Part shown: in pieces, positions 16,670-25,313 of the stretch | How positions within the stretch are numbered: position 1 is the stretch's first letter | How the letters are laid out: each line of letters opens with the position of its first letter | From: an uncultured Opitutales bacterium | GTDB taxonomy: Bacteria > Verrucomicrobiota > Verrucomicrobiia > Opitutales > Coraliomargaritaceae | DNA: 64,000 nt | Assembly (NCBI GenBank): GCA_937775295.1 | Contig: CALKBZ010000003.1 | Location: 1 to 64,000 of the forward strand | Direction of reading: 5' to 3' | Made by a program: the position numbers and the translations under genes | The notes under the pieces: model-generated | Databases searched by the model: none | Told to the model about the DNA's origin: nothing | Seen by the model: only the letters and a program-made list of their open reading frames with translations

Positions 16670-17704
16670 TTACCGTGGGTTTCTCATTCGTTGAAATGAA
16701 TCTTTGAAAATACTTCGAACCTTACGTCTCGTTTTCTTCGTTTCTGCTTTTATTTTTGCTCGGTATGCATTGAAGGGCTTCATTTGATAGTAGGCTTGAG
16801 TGATTGTCCTCATGCCAGACCTGTTGAGAGTCTCTTGTTTTGCTAAATTCAATGATTTTTGCTTCGCTAGGCTGAGTATCACTCCATATAGGTCGATCGG
16901 CACCCAGCTCAGATTTAACGTATTCATTTGTATGTGTTTACTCAGGGCTTTATCCCAACAGCAAAATTCGCCTGTTTGTGTTGCGTATACTTTTTTGACT
17001 TCTTTTCCTGAAGGTAGGTGTTCCATCTCCATGTTGTGTTCTTGGCAGATAGCATCGTCAAATGTTGAGCCATTGATGACTGAGTTTAGGCGTATAGTGC
17101 TTAGCCCTTCTTTCTTGAATTCCTCATATGCTCTCATTTCAGTAAATGCGTAGCTACTATTCACATTTTCAAATTCTTCTTTTTGTTGGCCGAGGTAAAT
17201 AGGATCTTGAAATAGAGAATTTATTTTTTTGATGTATCGCTTCACTATAGTTCGGCAGGAGATGTATCCGTTTAGGCAGGAACCGTTACATTGTTCGCTG
17301 CAGTCATACGAACTGAATTTGCCTTCATGTGGAGTGAGGTCCTCCAAGATCATTGTATCGGTGTCAAAGTGCCAGAAGCCATCGATGCCTGTTGTTTCTA
17401 AGTAGTTTGATATGTAGAACCATCTTTTGAATACAAAGTTGATCCAGTCTTCTTTGGCTTTGACGTTGTTATGATTAGCTCCTTGTATTAGTTGGTATTC
17501 TTGGTTGAATGTATCTAACTCAGGGCCGTAGTTATACGTCTCGAAGGCATGGTGCGTGATGTTATATTTATCAGCGAGCCATTGATTATTCTTGTCTCCC
17601 AGTAACACGATTTCCTTGTCAGGGTTCGATAGCCTGACCATCTCAAAAACATAAGGGAGATAGGTGCTATTGCCGTAATGGCAGAATATGAGTGGAATAT
17701 TCAT
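16670..17704 (-). CDS. Putative GT-A type glycosyltransferase with DxD motif
   Basis: A 344-residue protein opening MNIPLIFCHYGNSTYLPYVF, with PDKEIVLLGDKNNQWLADKY and FWHFDTDTMILEDL, where DTDT can serve as the metal-binding DxD. A Cys-rich stretch (CSEQCNGSCLNGYISC) follows, and the C-terminus is very basic. A short internal repeat LAKQKSLNLAKQETLN is present. No family was assigned with certainty; resemblance is to proteins that track a partner's sugar nucleotide in surface polysaccharide loci. The sequence is visibly more AT-rich than the housekeeping genes, suggesting acquisition. Confidence 0.55.
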   Translation of the reverse strand: MNIPLIFCHYGNSTYLPYVFEMVRLSNPDKEIVLLGDKNNQWLADKYNITHHAFETYNYGPELDTFNQEYQLIQGANHNNVKAKEDWINFVFKRWFYISNYLETTGIDGFWHFDTDTMILEDLTPHEGKFSSYDCSEQCNGSCLNGYISCRTIVKRYIKKINSLFQDPIYLGQQKEEFENVNSSYAFTEMRAYEEFKKEGLSTIRLNSVINGSTFDDAICQEHNMEMEHLPSGKEVKKVYATQTGEFCCWDKALSKHIQMNTLNLSWVPIDLYGVILSLAKQKSLNLAKQETLNRSGMRTITQAYYQMKPFNAYRAKIKAETKKTRRKVRSIFKDSFQRMRNPR

Positions 17705-17735
17705 TATCGATTGATGCTTTGGTGATCCTGTTTTC

Positions 17736-18839
17736 TTATCGATTTCGATATGCTAAAAGGGTTTTATTTGCGGTCTTTGACCATGAAAATTTACGTAGTT
17801 GTTGGTCCCGTAGGTCTTGTCTTATTTTGGATGGTTCAGTGCTTTTCGGTTGTGCTGCTTTTTTCATTAATGCGCACAGCTCATCTATACTTTCATTTGT
17901 AAAGTAATGCCCCCATTCGCCAAGCACCTCTGGTATGCTACTTACTTTTTGTGCGATGACTGGGCAGTTTGCTTGCATGGCTTCCAGAGGTGGAAGGCCA
18001 AACCCTTCGTAGGAGGAGGGGAATACAAGTGCAGTGGATGTCTGGTAGGCATGGGACAACTCTTGATCGGATAAGTTGCGTTGTTGCACGGAATCTTCTA
18101 GATTTAATGCGTGTATCGTTTCGGACTCATCTACGTCGAATGGACCGCCACCAACGAAGAGTAGCTGTGAATCTTGCTTTGTTTCTGCCTTGAGCTTGGC
18201 AAATGCCTGAATCGCAAGGTTGCCGTTCTTATAGCCGCCTCGGTTACCTACGAAGAGGAAGGTATTGTTGCGTCCTTGCTCTAACTCGATCGCTGACGGT
18301 GCGGCTGCGAGGTGGACGATCGAGATTTTGTTACTTGCCGATGGGTTGAACGCTTTGAGGTCGCGGGCGGTGGACTCAGAGACCGTGATGATTTGATCCA
18401 CTAAGCCTTGGATTCTTTTGCGCTCCGAGGTTTTTTTAGAGTTTTGATTTTTCTCCTGATGCTCATAAATCAAATCATGAACGGTGAGCACTGAACAGTC
18501 GCAATATTCATTGATGAATGGGTCGAGTGAAAAATATGAGGGGTGGTAGATTACCTTTTTTCCTTTTCTTTTTAGCTGAAAGAAAAGTACTTTACGCAGC
18601 ATCGGATTGATCAATTTTTTTGCAAATTTGAGCCAATCCCATGTGGGGCCCAGTCTAAATACTTTTAGGTTCGCGGTTTGTTTGAGTTGATTAAGGTATG
18701 CGTTCTTTGACCAACCGCCATAGATCACGACTTCATGCTCTGGCATTTCGCAGATTGCTTTAACTAGTTCGCTAAAGTAGCGCGAGATTCCCCCGTATGC
18801 TTGTTTTTCAAAAATGTTTTCGTCGATGAATACAATCAT
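17736..18839 (-). CDS. Glycosyltransferase family 4 (group 1)
   Basis: A 367-residue GT-B enzyme: MIVFIDENIFEKQAYGGISR with the Gly-rich donor loop, VLTVHDLIYEH, QIITVSESTARDLKAF, TFLFVGNRGGYKNGNLAIQA and ALVFPSSYEGFGLPPLEAMQ with the EX7E motif near the C-terminus. It retains a mannosyltransferase-like order of motifs. It lies between two other minus-strand surface-sugar genes with gaps of 20-31 nt, probably one transcript. Confidence 0.85.
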   Translation of the reverse strand: MIVFIDENIFEKQAYGGISRYFSELVKAICEMPEHEVVIYGGWSKNAYLNQLKQTANLKVFRLGPTWDWLKFAKKLINPMLRKVLFFQLKRKGKKVIYHPSYFSLDPFINEYCDCSVLTVHDLIYEHQEKNQNSKKTSERKRIQGLVDQIITVSESTARDLKAFNPSASNKISIVHLAAAPSAIELEQGRNNTFLFVGNRGGYKNGNLAIQAFAKLKAETKQDSQLLFVGGGPFDVDESETIHALNLEDSVQQRNLSDQELSHAYQTSTALVFPSSYEGFGLPPLEAMQANCPVIAQKVSSIPEVLGEWGHYFTNESIDELCALMKKAAQPKSTEPSKIRQDLRDQQLRKFSWSKTANKTLLAYRNR

Positions 18840-18859
18840 ATTTAGGTCAGTTTATTCAT

Positions 18860-19810
18860 TTAATGCTTGGGCTGATTTGGAGTCGGGCGATACGTGAAAT
18901 TTAGTAGCTTTGAGAGCTTGTAGATTCTTTTTTGCAGGAAGTTCTTTCGGAATAATCCATTGTTTAGTTGAGCCCCACTTTTGGCGGTGTCGATTATTGT
19001 GGATTGGATCGGAGCAATTGTGCGGGGCAATATGTCAAATGGTAGGTTGGCGTGTGCGTTTGATGCGCTCGTGGTATGTGTTGCTCTTGCTCCGAAACCG
19101 ATATTTGAAATTAGGTTATATAGTGGAGAGATGCAGTGACCTTGTTTTGATAGCACGTGGACTACGAATGGGTAGTCCCATGTGTTTATTTTTCCTTGGA
19201 AGGCTTTCTCCATGTAGCGAATGAAACGATCGTGCAACTTCGTCTTGGCGTATACTTGTAGCTCAAGCTTTTGTTTGAGCTCGGGCCATGCTTGCATGGA
19301 TAGATCAAAGCCTTCCCATGCGCGTCGCCAAGTTGCCCAACCCCAGATTAGTGGATAAGCGCTCCGATAATATGCTTCCTTGGGCTGCTGGGGGCGGATG
19401 AATGCCGTGCCTGCAATTTGCATGACTTGCTGGTCGTCTTGATAGCGCTCTAGCATGGTATCTACAAAGCGGAAAAAGTCAGATGAAGGGAGGCAGTCAT
19501 CTTCAAGTATGATTGCAAACTCGAATTGCTTGAAGGCATTGCTGATGCCTGAATAAATTCGCTGTTTGCAGCCCATGTTGTCTTCGGCGTAATCCAGCGT
19601 GACCTCGCAGGGCCAATCGACCTGTTCTGCTATTGCACGACATTCTTGGCATAGCTCAGCTTCGCCTTGGACTTGTGGCCGAGCGGCGTCAGCGACTACA
19701 TAGAGTGCAGGTGGTTTGGCCTTTGCTATTTCGTTGAAGACCCGCTGTGTCGTTTCTGGACGATTGAAGATGCAAAAAATTACGGAACTCGTGGTATTGT
19801 AAGGATTCAT
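18860..19810 (-). CDS. Family 2-like glycosyltransferase
   Basis: A 316-residue protein. The start SSVIFCIFNRPETTQRVFNE is typical of HlpA-type sugar transferases. FEFAIILEDDCLPSSDFFRF supplies EDDC as the DxD-like motif, and PLIWGWATWRRAWEGFDLSM is the acceptor-side signature of this group. KINTWDYPFVVHVLSKQGHC is also conserved. It is first in the three-gene minus-strand set 16670-19810, which is bracketed by two plus-strand GT2 paralogues. Confidence 0.75.
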   Translation of the reverse strand: MNPYNTTSSVIFCIFNRPETTQRVFNEIAKAKPPALYVVADAARPQVQGEAELCQECRAIAEQVDWPCEVTLDYAEDNMGCKQRIYSGISNAFKQFEFAIILEDDCLPSSDFFRFVDTMLERYQDDQQVMQIAGTAFIRPQQPKEAYYRSAYPLIWGWATWRRAWEGFDLSMQAWPELKQKLELQVYAKTKLHDRFIRYMEKAFQGKINTWDYPFVVHVLSKQGHCISPLYNLISNIGFGARATHTTSASNAHANLPFDILPRTIAPIQSTIIDTAKSGAQLNNGLFRKNFLQKRIYKLSKLLNFTYRPTPNQPKH

Positions 19811-19996
19811 GAGTTTATTGTCTGATCTACTTAAACTGAGTATAAATGAATTATATTTTTAATCTCAGGGCCGTGTTGGCAAGACTATGTCGTATGAATC
19901 TTTTTCTAAGTGGCTTCGGTCAAAAGTCAGCGTATATCCGCAACGATGTATAAAACAGACTTGTCGTAGGGGCAGAGGGAGATCATTCATCTGTAG

Positions 19997-20785
19997 ATGC
20001 CTGAACTCCTCCACGAAATATCAGTGCTTATTAGCACCTACAACGACCGTGACTTGGTGGATAAAAAGTTGCGTGAAATAGAGGCGCAAACAGCATTTTC
20101 ACGGTCGGAATTTATTTTCGTTGAGCCCGCTTCGCCGGGGAATGAGCGAGAATTACTAGAGCCGTTTTGTGAGCAACATGAGAATTGCCGGCTGATTACT
20201 TTGGAGGAGCGTATCGGCTTGTATCAGGCATGGAATTTAGGATGGGCGGCTGCTTCTGCGCCGCTTGTCTGTATTTCGAATATGGACGATGCGATGCATC
20301 CTGAATTACTGGAGCGTGTGTTGTTGGATGCGCAGTGTCGTGATTGGGATGTGGCGACCGTGTTGATTGCAAAGCAGTCTGTGGATGCGGAATGGAATTC
20401 CTGGGAGCGATCGAGACTCAGACAGCTTGATCTGAGTATGCGCCCGGGGGCTTTCTTTGCCTGGAAGCGCGAATTAATGAAGGAACATCTGGGGATGTTT
20501 GACGAGCGCCTCGAGTTGATCGGCGATAAGGACTTCTGGGCTCGTGCCGCTTCAGCGAACTGGAAGATGGTGCTAATTCCTGAGATTCTCTATCTTTACA
20601 CCAAGCACTCCGCGCAACTATCAAAACGGGTTGAATTTAAATCAAAGAAGCGGGCGGAGCGGGTAATCTGTTGTGATAAGGATTATCCGCATGTGTGGCC
20701 GGCGAAACTGCATCGTAAAGTCATTTGGATTCGATGGTTGAGGAAACTTTCGTTTTTAAGAGGGCGCTTCGATCCTGATTCCTGA
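19997..20785 (+). CDS. Family 2 glycosyltransferase
   Basis: A 262-residue GT-A enzyme: EISVLISTYNDRDLVDKKLR, GLYQAWNLGWAAASAPLVCI and SNMDDAMHPELLER, with DD in the metal-site position. RPGAFFAWKRELMKEHLG and LELIGDKDFWARAA form the acceptor part. It is the intact paralogue of the truncated gene at 16118. Start ATG 19997 follows a gap of 186 nt from the divergent gene at 19810, which may hold promoters for both. Confidence 0.85.
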   Translation: MPELLHEISVLISTYNDRDLVDKKLREIEAQTAFSRSEFIFVEPASPGNERELLEPFCEQHENCRLITLEERIGLYQAWNLGWAAASAPLVCISNMDDAMHPELLERVLLDAQCRDWDVATVLIAKQSVDAEWNSWERSRLRQLDLSMRPGAFFAWKRELMKEHLGMFDERLELIGDKDFWARAASANWKMVLIPEILYLYTKHSAQLSKRVEFKSKKRAERVICCDKDYPHVWPAKLHRKVIWIRWLRKLSFLRGRFDPDS

Positions 20786-20836
20786 TTCCTGCGCTGGCGG
20801 TCTCTTGATGTGACTTTCAATGCATTGTCGTCTGTG

Positions 20837-21634
20837 CTAAAGGTATTGATTCAGGCCTAGTGTGCAGGTCACCAGCTTGTTCTCGATGGCTTGTTGCTCA
20901 ATGAGCTGGTTGTCTGATGTGGCTTTTTTACAGGCTGTGGGGTGATCCATATGATAGACTAAACCGCAGTAGCGCAATCGTCTGCCCTTGATGCCCTTGT
21001 TTTGAAGGCGGATGATTAGTTCAGAGTCTTCACAACCCCATCCCTCCATTGCTTCGTTATAGCCATTTATGGCCTGGATATCGGACTTCCAGAAGGATGC
21101 ATTGCACCCGCGAAATTTTTTCACTCCGAATTTAACCGGCTTTTGCAATAAGGTGACATTCGGAAATCGGATTAATCGGATCGTCTTTTTGGGATATGGA
21201 GAGCGACAGCCGAAGTGTATGCATTTCTTTTGGAGTAGTTCAGGGACCATTTTTTGGGGGATGCGTATGCGAGTTCCGAATTGGTAGTAGCCGACGTGCG
21301 CGAATCGTAGGTGGTCCTGAATCAGGGCAGGGTGTAAAATGCAATCGCCGTCGACTTGAATTAAATAATCCCCCGCGGCTTTGGAAATAGCTTTATTAAG
21401 AATGATGGATTTCCTAAATCCTTTGTCTTCATGCCATACATGGATGAGTGGAATGGGCGATTCTCGCTTGATAGTCTCAACCAGCGTCCGTGTTTCATCG
21501 GTGGAACCGTCATCCGCTATTAGTATTTCATCCGGCAGTGTTGTTTGAGCCAAGGCGCTGCGAAGGACGAGTTCAAGTTGCAGGGGAGCGTTGTAAGTGC
21601 TGATGAGTAAGGAGCTTGAGGGGCGACGGGACAT
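20837..21634 (-). CDS. Family 2 glycosyltransferase with galactosyltransferase-like C-terminus
   Basis: A 265-residue enzyme: SSLLISTYNAPLQLELVLRS, EILIADDGSTDETRTLVETI, DYLIQVDGDCILHPALIQDH (DGD metal motif), then FRGCNASFWKSDIQAINGYN and GWGCEDSELIIRLQNKGIKG. This two-part layout (GT2 plus the GWGxED segment) is found in many LPS sugar transferases. It belongs to the same family as 23470-24300. The gap to the next gene upstream (21635-21814) shows no feature. Confidence 0.85.
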   Translation of the reverse strand: MSRRPSSSLLISTYNAPLQLELVLRSALAQTTLPDEILIADDGSTDETRTLVETIKRESPIPLIHVWHEDKGFRKSIILNKAISKAAGDYLIQVDGDCILHPALIQDHLRFAHVGYYQFGTRIRIPQKMVPELLQKKCIHFGCRSPYPKKTIRLIRFPNVTLLQKPVKFGVKKFRGCNASFWKSDIQAINGYNEAMEGWGCEDSELIIRLQNKGIKGRRLRYCGLVYHMDHPTACKKATSDNQLIEQQAIENKLVTCTLGLNQYL

Positions 21635-21814
21635 AATAGGTTTGGAGCTTTGTTTATCTCAGGATAGAACGATCTTTCTTGTGATGTCAGACTGGATATA
21701 GACACGGAATGTTCGGTTGATCGAGAGCGATGTGCCGTATCGCTGGTGGTTCCGTTAGAAGTTAGGGAGGCCTTATAGTCTAGGTCGCCAATGTTTGTAA
21801 GTTGCCGAATCCTA

Positions 21815-22801
21815 TTAAGTTGTGAGTGCCTTATGGACAGCATCGAACACAATGTCTCCAGTGATTGCATCCATTGAATCTCTTTGGATGGCGGTGTGTG
21901 CGGTTCTCCCTGGGGAAGGCCCCGTGATAGCTGGATTCGTTACGGCATAGAGACCCACGATGTGCACTGGTGTGGTGGATGCGACGTGAAGCATTCCCGT
22001 GTCAGTAACCACGTAAGTCTGGAGTCGGTGCATTAAAGCCGCAGCCTCTTTAATTGAGAATAAATCGACCACATCGATAACATTCGGGCATGCTTTCGCT
22101 AACTTCTTGGTGAAAATCCCTTCAGCTTGGGTGCCCGTTGCTAGGCAGCGAATTTCTGGATGTTTTTCGCTGAGGAGCTGGCAAAATCGAGTAGCTTCAT
22201 TGAGGCGCCAGGCTTTTTTGTGAGTAATGTCACTCTTTAGGAAGCTTAGGTGTTTTCGAACTGACCGACATCCTAAATGTAAACCAATGAGCGTTCGGTT
22301 TGAGACGTCCAATTGTTTTAATATACGATCAACCTGCAACTCATCTTGTTTCGTAAATGGAAGTGTATAGCTATAATCGTTACAGGTGCTTGAAATTTGT
22401 AAAGATGCACATAAGGATTCTAAGGAGCCAACACAGGAATGTTGCAGGTCATTAGCTAAGGCGGGCTCTTTTTTCTTCGACCTAATCTCTTCCAGGCCGG
22501 CTGGGAATCGTTGGGGGCCATTGATGGATTTACAGATCGGCATAGCAAACCGGTTGCTGCAGTTGATCATGGTCAAGTCAAACGTGCGCCCCTTAAGGGC
22601 TTCTGGAATGCTCGAGGAGGCGTCGTATAGTGCGTCAATGTCTGGGTTCCCCTCAAACACAGCATACGATGCCGCACTCGGTGCAATGATGGAAATTGAG
22701 ATCCCAGGAATAGCCGATTTAAGCTGTCTAATTGCGGGGGTTTGGAATAGCGCGTCCCCCAGGCGATGCGCGGTAATATAGGCGATGGAAGAATAAGGCA
22801 T
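21815..22801 (-). CDS. Family 9 glycosyltransferase (heptosyltransferase-like)
   Basis: A 328-residue GT-B enzyme: IAYITAHRLGDALFQTPAIR carries the GD(A/V)xxxxPAI pattern of heptosyltransferases, TLIGLHLGCRSVRKH the mid-domain nucleotide loop, and TYVVTDTGMLHVASTTPVHI with VGLYAVTNPAITGP the D(T/S)GxxHxA and GPT-like donor site. It probably adds heptose to core, though divergence from WaaC/WaaF makes the position unclear. Confidence 0.8.
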   Translation of the reverse strand: MPYSSIAYITAHRLGDALFQTPAIRQLKSAIPGISISIIAPSAASYAVFEGNPDIDALYDASSSIPEALKGRTFDLTMINCSNRFAMPICKSINGPQRFPAGLEEIRSKKKEPALANDLQHSCVGSLESLCASLQISSTCNDYSYTLPFTKQDELQVDRILKQLDVSNRTLIGLHLGCRSVRKHLSFLKSDITHKKAWRLNEATRFCQLLSEKHPEIRCLATGTQAEGIFTKKLAKACPNVIDVVDLFSIKEAAALMHRLQTYVVTDTGMLHVASTTPVHIVGLYAVTNPAITGPSPGRTAHTAIQRDSMDAITGDIVFDAVHKALTT

Positions 22802-22867
22802 TAGCGTAATATTAGATATTATTGGGGTACGTTGGATTATTGAACGGTGCAGATTCGGTGTTGGCCG

Positions 22868-23083
22868 TTATCTTTTTACAGAGCTGAGGTTGATGGGATT
22901 AAGGGCAAAGTCTGTTGGGTCCTGCTGACGATGGCTTCGATGTCGAGTCCGATGAGCCGTCATCGGCAACAATGATTTCAAACTCCTTTTCAATTGTTTG
23001 AGGGCACTTTCAAGCTGCAGGTCGAGTTGCTTGGCTTGATTGTAAGCATTGATAATCAGTGTGCATTTGTTGGAATAATTCAT
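22868..23083 (-). pseudogene. Family 2 glycosyltransferase remnant
   Basis: From ATG 23083: CTLIINAYNQAKQLDLQLES matches the start of the intact gene at 23470-24300 (CSLIVNVYNQAKQLDVLLES). Then one frame gives EKEFEIIVADDGSSDS and another DIEAIVSRTQQ, again matching the intact copy (DETEAIVSKW). At least two frameshifts occur in about 70 codons, and the rest of the gene is missing. Confidence 0.8.
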
Positions 23084-23090
23084 TCGATAT

Positions 23091-23462
23091 TTAAAACGTC
23101 GGTGCGTCTGGTTTGCGCACCAGAATCTTTTCCATGATAAGAAATTGTAGGTCGGAACCATAGAGCATGTTGAGCGCATCGATTGGTGAGCAGAGCATGT
23201 TGAGCGCATCGATTGGTGAGCAGACCATGGGTTCGCCGAGGCGGTTGAGGGTGGTGTTGAGGCTGGCGCGGTCCTTTGAGAAAATAATGAATGAAATGCC
23301 GTCTTTCGTTGCGGCATTCCCATTTTTTTGACGCGCTTGGTGCACCAGTTCTGTCAAGAGTGTCTGGTTCTGTTGTAGGCGCTGGTAATCTTTATCGCGC
23401 AGAAGGCGAAGCCCAAGTCGCTTAAATAGCGGTTGAGTGATCTGGATTAGGCGATTTTTCAC
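23091..23462 (-). pseudogene. Hybrid remnant ending in a carbamoyltransferase C-terminus
   Basis: The 123-residue frame begins MKNRLIQITQPLFKRLGLRL with LLRDKDYQRLQ, which recalls the start of FkbM-type methyltransferases. It ends ASLNTTLNRLGEPMVCSPID and YGSDLQFLIMEKILVRK, which fits the C-terminal end of NodU/CmcH carbamoyltransferases (NTSFN..GEPIV..P.DAL). The two parts seem joined by deletion. CSPIDALNML occurs twice because of a perfect 30-bp tandem duplication (23162-23191 and 23192-23221). A functional product is unlikely. Confidence 0.6.
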
Positions 23463-23469
23463 GTGTGAT

Positions 23470-24300
23470 TTAGCCCTGAATAAACATGTCGTTGGTACTA
23501 CCCTCGTCTAGTTGCTTTAGACCGTATTTACACTGTTTATACTTATGGGAGTGTATGCGAGGCAGGATGTCTATGATGCCAGGATTGTCGGATTTTCCAT
23601 GTTCCAAGTGGTAAGTGTTCGCGCAGTTCCGGATGCCCACGGCTTCGATGCCGTTGTTCTTTAGGCGCGCGCCGATTTCGTGGTCCTCGTAGCCATATTG
23701 TAGGATCGTTTCGTCCATGCCGTTGCAAAGCTCATAGTTCTTCTTGTGCATGGCGAAATTGCAGCCACCCACGTGATGCCGCTCTTTGCAAAATAGTTTG
23801 CGAAGAAATCTGTTCTCAATGATCGTTGTTCGAAAGGGTTTAATTACCTGCCCCTTCAGTCCTCGCCACAGGACGGCCGCGGTATCTGTGGGGAATTCGA
23901 TTTCTTTGCGAATGATGCATTCCGCTATGTCTTGCCGGATCTTGCTGCCCCGCCATCCGCACATCACGCGTTGTGGGTGTGCGTATTTGAGGTGCATTTC
24001 GATGAAGCGGTGGTGCAGGATCATATCTCCGTCGAAAAAAATGAGATACTCACTAGAGGCAAGCTTGGCCGCGCTGTTGAGGATGATGGTTCGGTAGAAG
24101 CCTCGGTCTTCATGCCAGACGCGCCGGATCTCTAATTGCGATTCCCATTTGCTGACGATTGCTTCGGTTTCATCCGCAGAGCCGTCGTCTGCCACTATGA
24201 TTTCAAAATCCTGATTCGTCTGCTTGAGGGCGCTCTCAAGTAATACATCCAGCTGTTTGGCTTGGTTGTAGACGTTGACGATCAAAGAGCATTGAGGCAT
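23470..24300 (-). CDS. Family 2 glycosyltransferase with galactosyltransferase-like C-terminus
   Basis: A 276-residue enzyme: CSLIVNVYNQAKQLDVLLES, DFEIIVADDGSADETEAIVS, EYLIFFDGDMILHHRFIEMH (DGD), HHVGGCNFAMHKKNYELCNG and YGYEDHEIGARLKNNGIEAV. It is the intact member of a duplicated pair whose other copy lies at 22868-23083. A role in adding a side sugar to LPS is likely. Confidence 0.85.
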   Translation of the reverse strand: MPQCSLIVNVYNQAKQLDVLLESALKQTNQDFEIIVADDGSADETEAIVSKWESQLEIRRVWHEDRGFYRTIILNSAAKLASSEYLIFFDGDMILHHRFIEMHLKYAHPQRVMCGWRGSKIRQDIAECIIRKEIEFPTDTAAVLWRGLKGQVIKPFRTTIIENRFLRKLFCKERHHVGGCNFAMHKKNYELCNGMDETILQYGYEDHEIGARLKNNGIEAVGIRNCANTYHLEHGKSDNPGIIDILPRIHSHKYKQCKYGLKQLDEGSTNDMFIQG

Positions 24301-24314
24301 TTTGTGTTATTTTC

Positions 24315-24460
24315 TTAGTGTTGATACTTCGGTGTATCCGGCGTCTAGGCCAGTATATTTGTCATGATGAGGAACTGTAGGTCGGATTCCTAGAGCATGT
24401 TCAATGCATCAGTGGAGAGCAGACTATAGGTTCGCCGGGGTGATTGAGGCTGGCGTCGTT
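24315..24460 (-). pseudogene. Carbamoyltransferase C-terminal remnant, second copy
   Basis: Read on the minus strand, NDASLNHPGEPIVCSPLMH is followed one frame away by ALNML, a TAG, ESDLQFLIMTNILA, another TAG and TPDTPKYQH to TAA at 24315. This is the same C-terminus as at 23091-23280 (GEPMVCSPIDALNML..SDLQFLIMEKILV). It has one frameshift and two stops within 50 codons. The pair shows that a GT2-plus-carbamoyltransferase segment was duplicated. Confidence 0.75.
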
Positions 24461-24502
24461 CCTTGCGGCATCTCCGAGTCCTGAAATATCCGTGGTCTTT
24501 TG

Positions 24503-24537
24503 TAAAAGTGTAAGAGTGTAAACGTGTTAAAGGTGGG
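24503..24537. repeat. 8-bp tandem array, about 4 units
   Basis: TAAAAGTG, TAAGAGTG, TAAACGTG and TTAAAGGT run in register and resemble the octamer array at 10512-10567 (RARGTN type). The remaining bases to 24620 include a CCCCGCAGGGG palindrome near 24586 and no gene. Confidence 0.5.
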
Positions 24538-24620
24538 AAGGAGCGCGACAAGCGTGGAGATAATTAGTGGGGTCTGTCGAGCTAGCCCCGCAGGGGCAAG
24601 TGCCAGGGATAAAGTGGTGA

Positions 24621-25016
24621 TCAGGGATGGATCAATTTAACCTGAGGAAAATAAGTTTGGTAGCGTGAGACATCTCTTGTGATTAATGGCACCTTTAATG
24701 CGGCTGCATGTCCTCCTATAAAAAAATCCGGAAGGGGGGCGGATTTCGTGCCGCCGCGGGAGCGGTAGGTTTTATAGGCTTGAGCGGCGAGATAGAGCCC
24801 TTGGCGTGGAGTCTCAACGTAGGTTAATGATAATTTGCCTAGAATAATATCGATTTCTTCGGAGGATTCGGCGGGGTAGCAGAGTTCAGCGTAGATGGCT
24901 GGGTTGATTTGTAATTGTCCCTCATATTCCATCAGGCGGTCGATTGACCATTGCAACCAGTCCGGATCTTCGAATAGCACGTCTGAAATGACGTTGGTGT
25001 CGATGAGTACTGCCAC
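24621..25016 (-). CDS. vapC: VapC-type PIN-domain toxin
   Basis: A 131-residue PIN ribonuclease: MAVLIDTNVISDVLFEDPDW, INPAIYAELCYPAESSEE and PLPDFFIGGHAAALKVPLIT then RDVSRYQTYFPQVKLI, giving the acidic catalytic residues and the usual GA-to-D spacing. It starts 3 nt after the antitoxin stop. Together with 25020-25253 it forms a FitAB-like pair at the edge of the decayed region. Confidence 0.9.
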   Translation of the reverse strand: MAVLIDTNVISDVLFEDPDWLQWSIDRLMEYEGQLQINPAIYAELCYPAESSEEIDIILGKLSLTYVETPRQGLYLAAQAYKTYRSRGGTKSAPLPDFFIGGHAAALKVPLITRDVSRYQTYFPQVKLIHP

Positions 25017-25019
25017 CCG

Positions 25020-25253
25020 CTAGCGTATGCCCCGGGTGGTTTGCATTAGCTGTTCTGTAGTGCCGCGTGTTTTCCAAATGCCTGTAATTTGCTTTAGGGA
25101 TTCACTTGCGTTGGAGTTTAGGGCATGCGGAGAGACGGCTTGAGTGAGTATATTTCGGGCCTCGGCTTCCATCGAGTGCCCGTGTTGCGCAGCGACTATG
25201 CGAATCTTTCGTTTAGTGGCATCGTCTAGGTTGCGTATTGTGAGGGTAGCCAT
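25020..25253 (-). CDS. vapB: FitA-like ribbon-helix-helix antitoxin
   Basis: From the second ATG (25253): MATLTIRNLDDATKRKIRIV, then AAQHGHSMEAEARNILTQAV is the FitA-type ribbon-helix-helix DNA-binding domain. The C-terminal SLKQITGIWKTRGTTEQLM would bind the toxin. About 77 residues. ATG 25256 adds one Met and is equally possible. Confidence 0.88.
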   Translation of the reverse strand: MATLTIRNLDDATKRKIRIVAAQHGHSMEAEARNILTQAVSPHALNSNASESLKQITGIWKTRGTTEQLMQTTRGIR

Positions 25254-25313
25254 CATTGCATTGTCTGCGTTGCTAGCATTGCTGTCAATGCTTGTTTTTC
25301 TAGATATGCGTGG

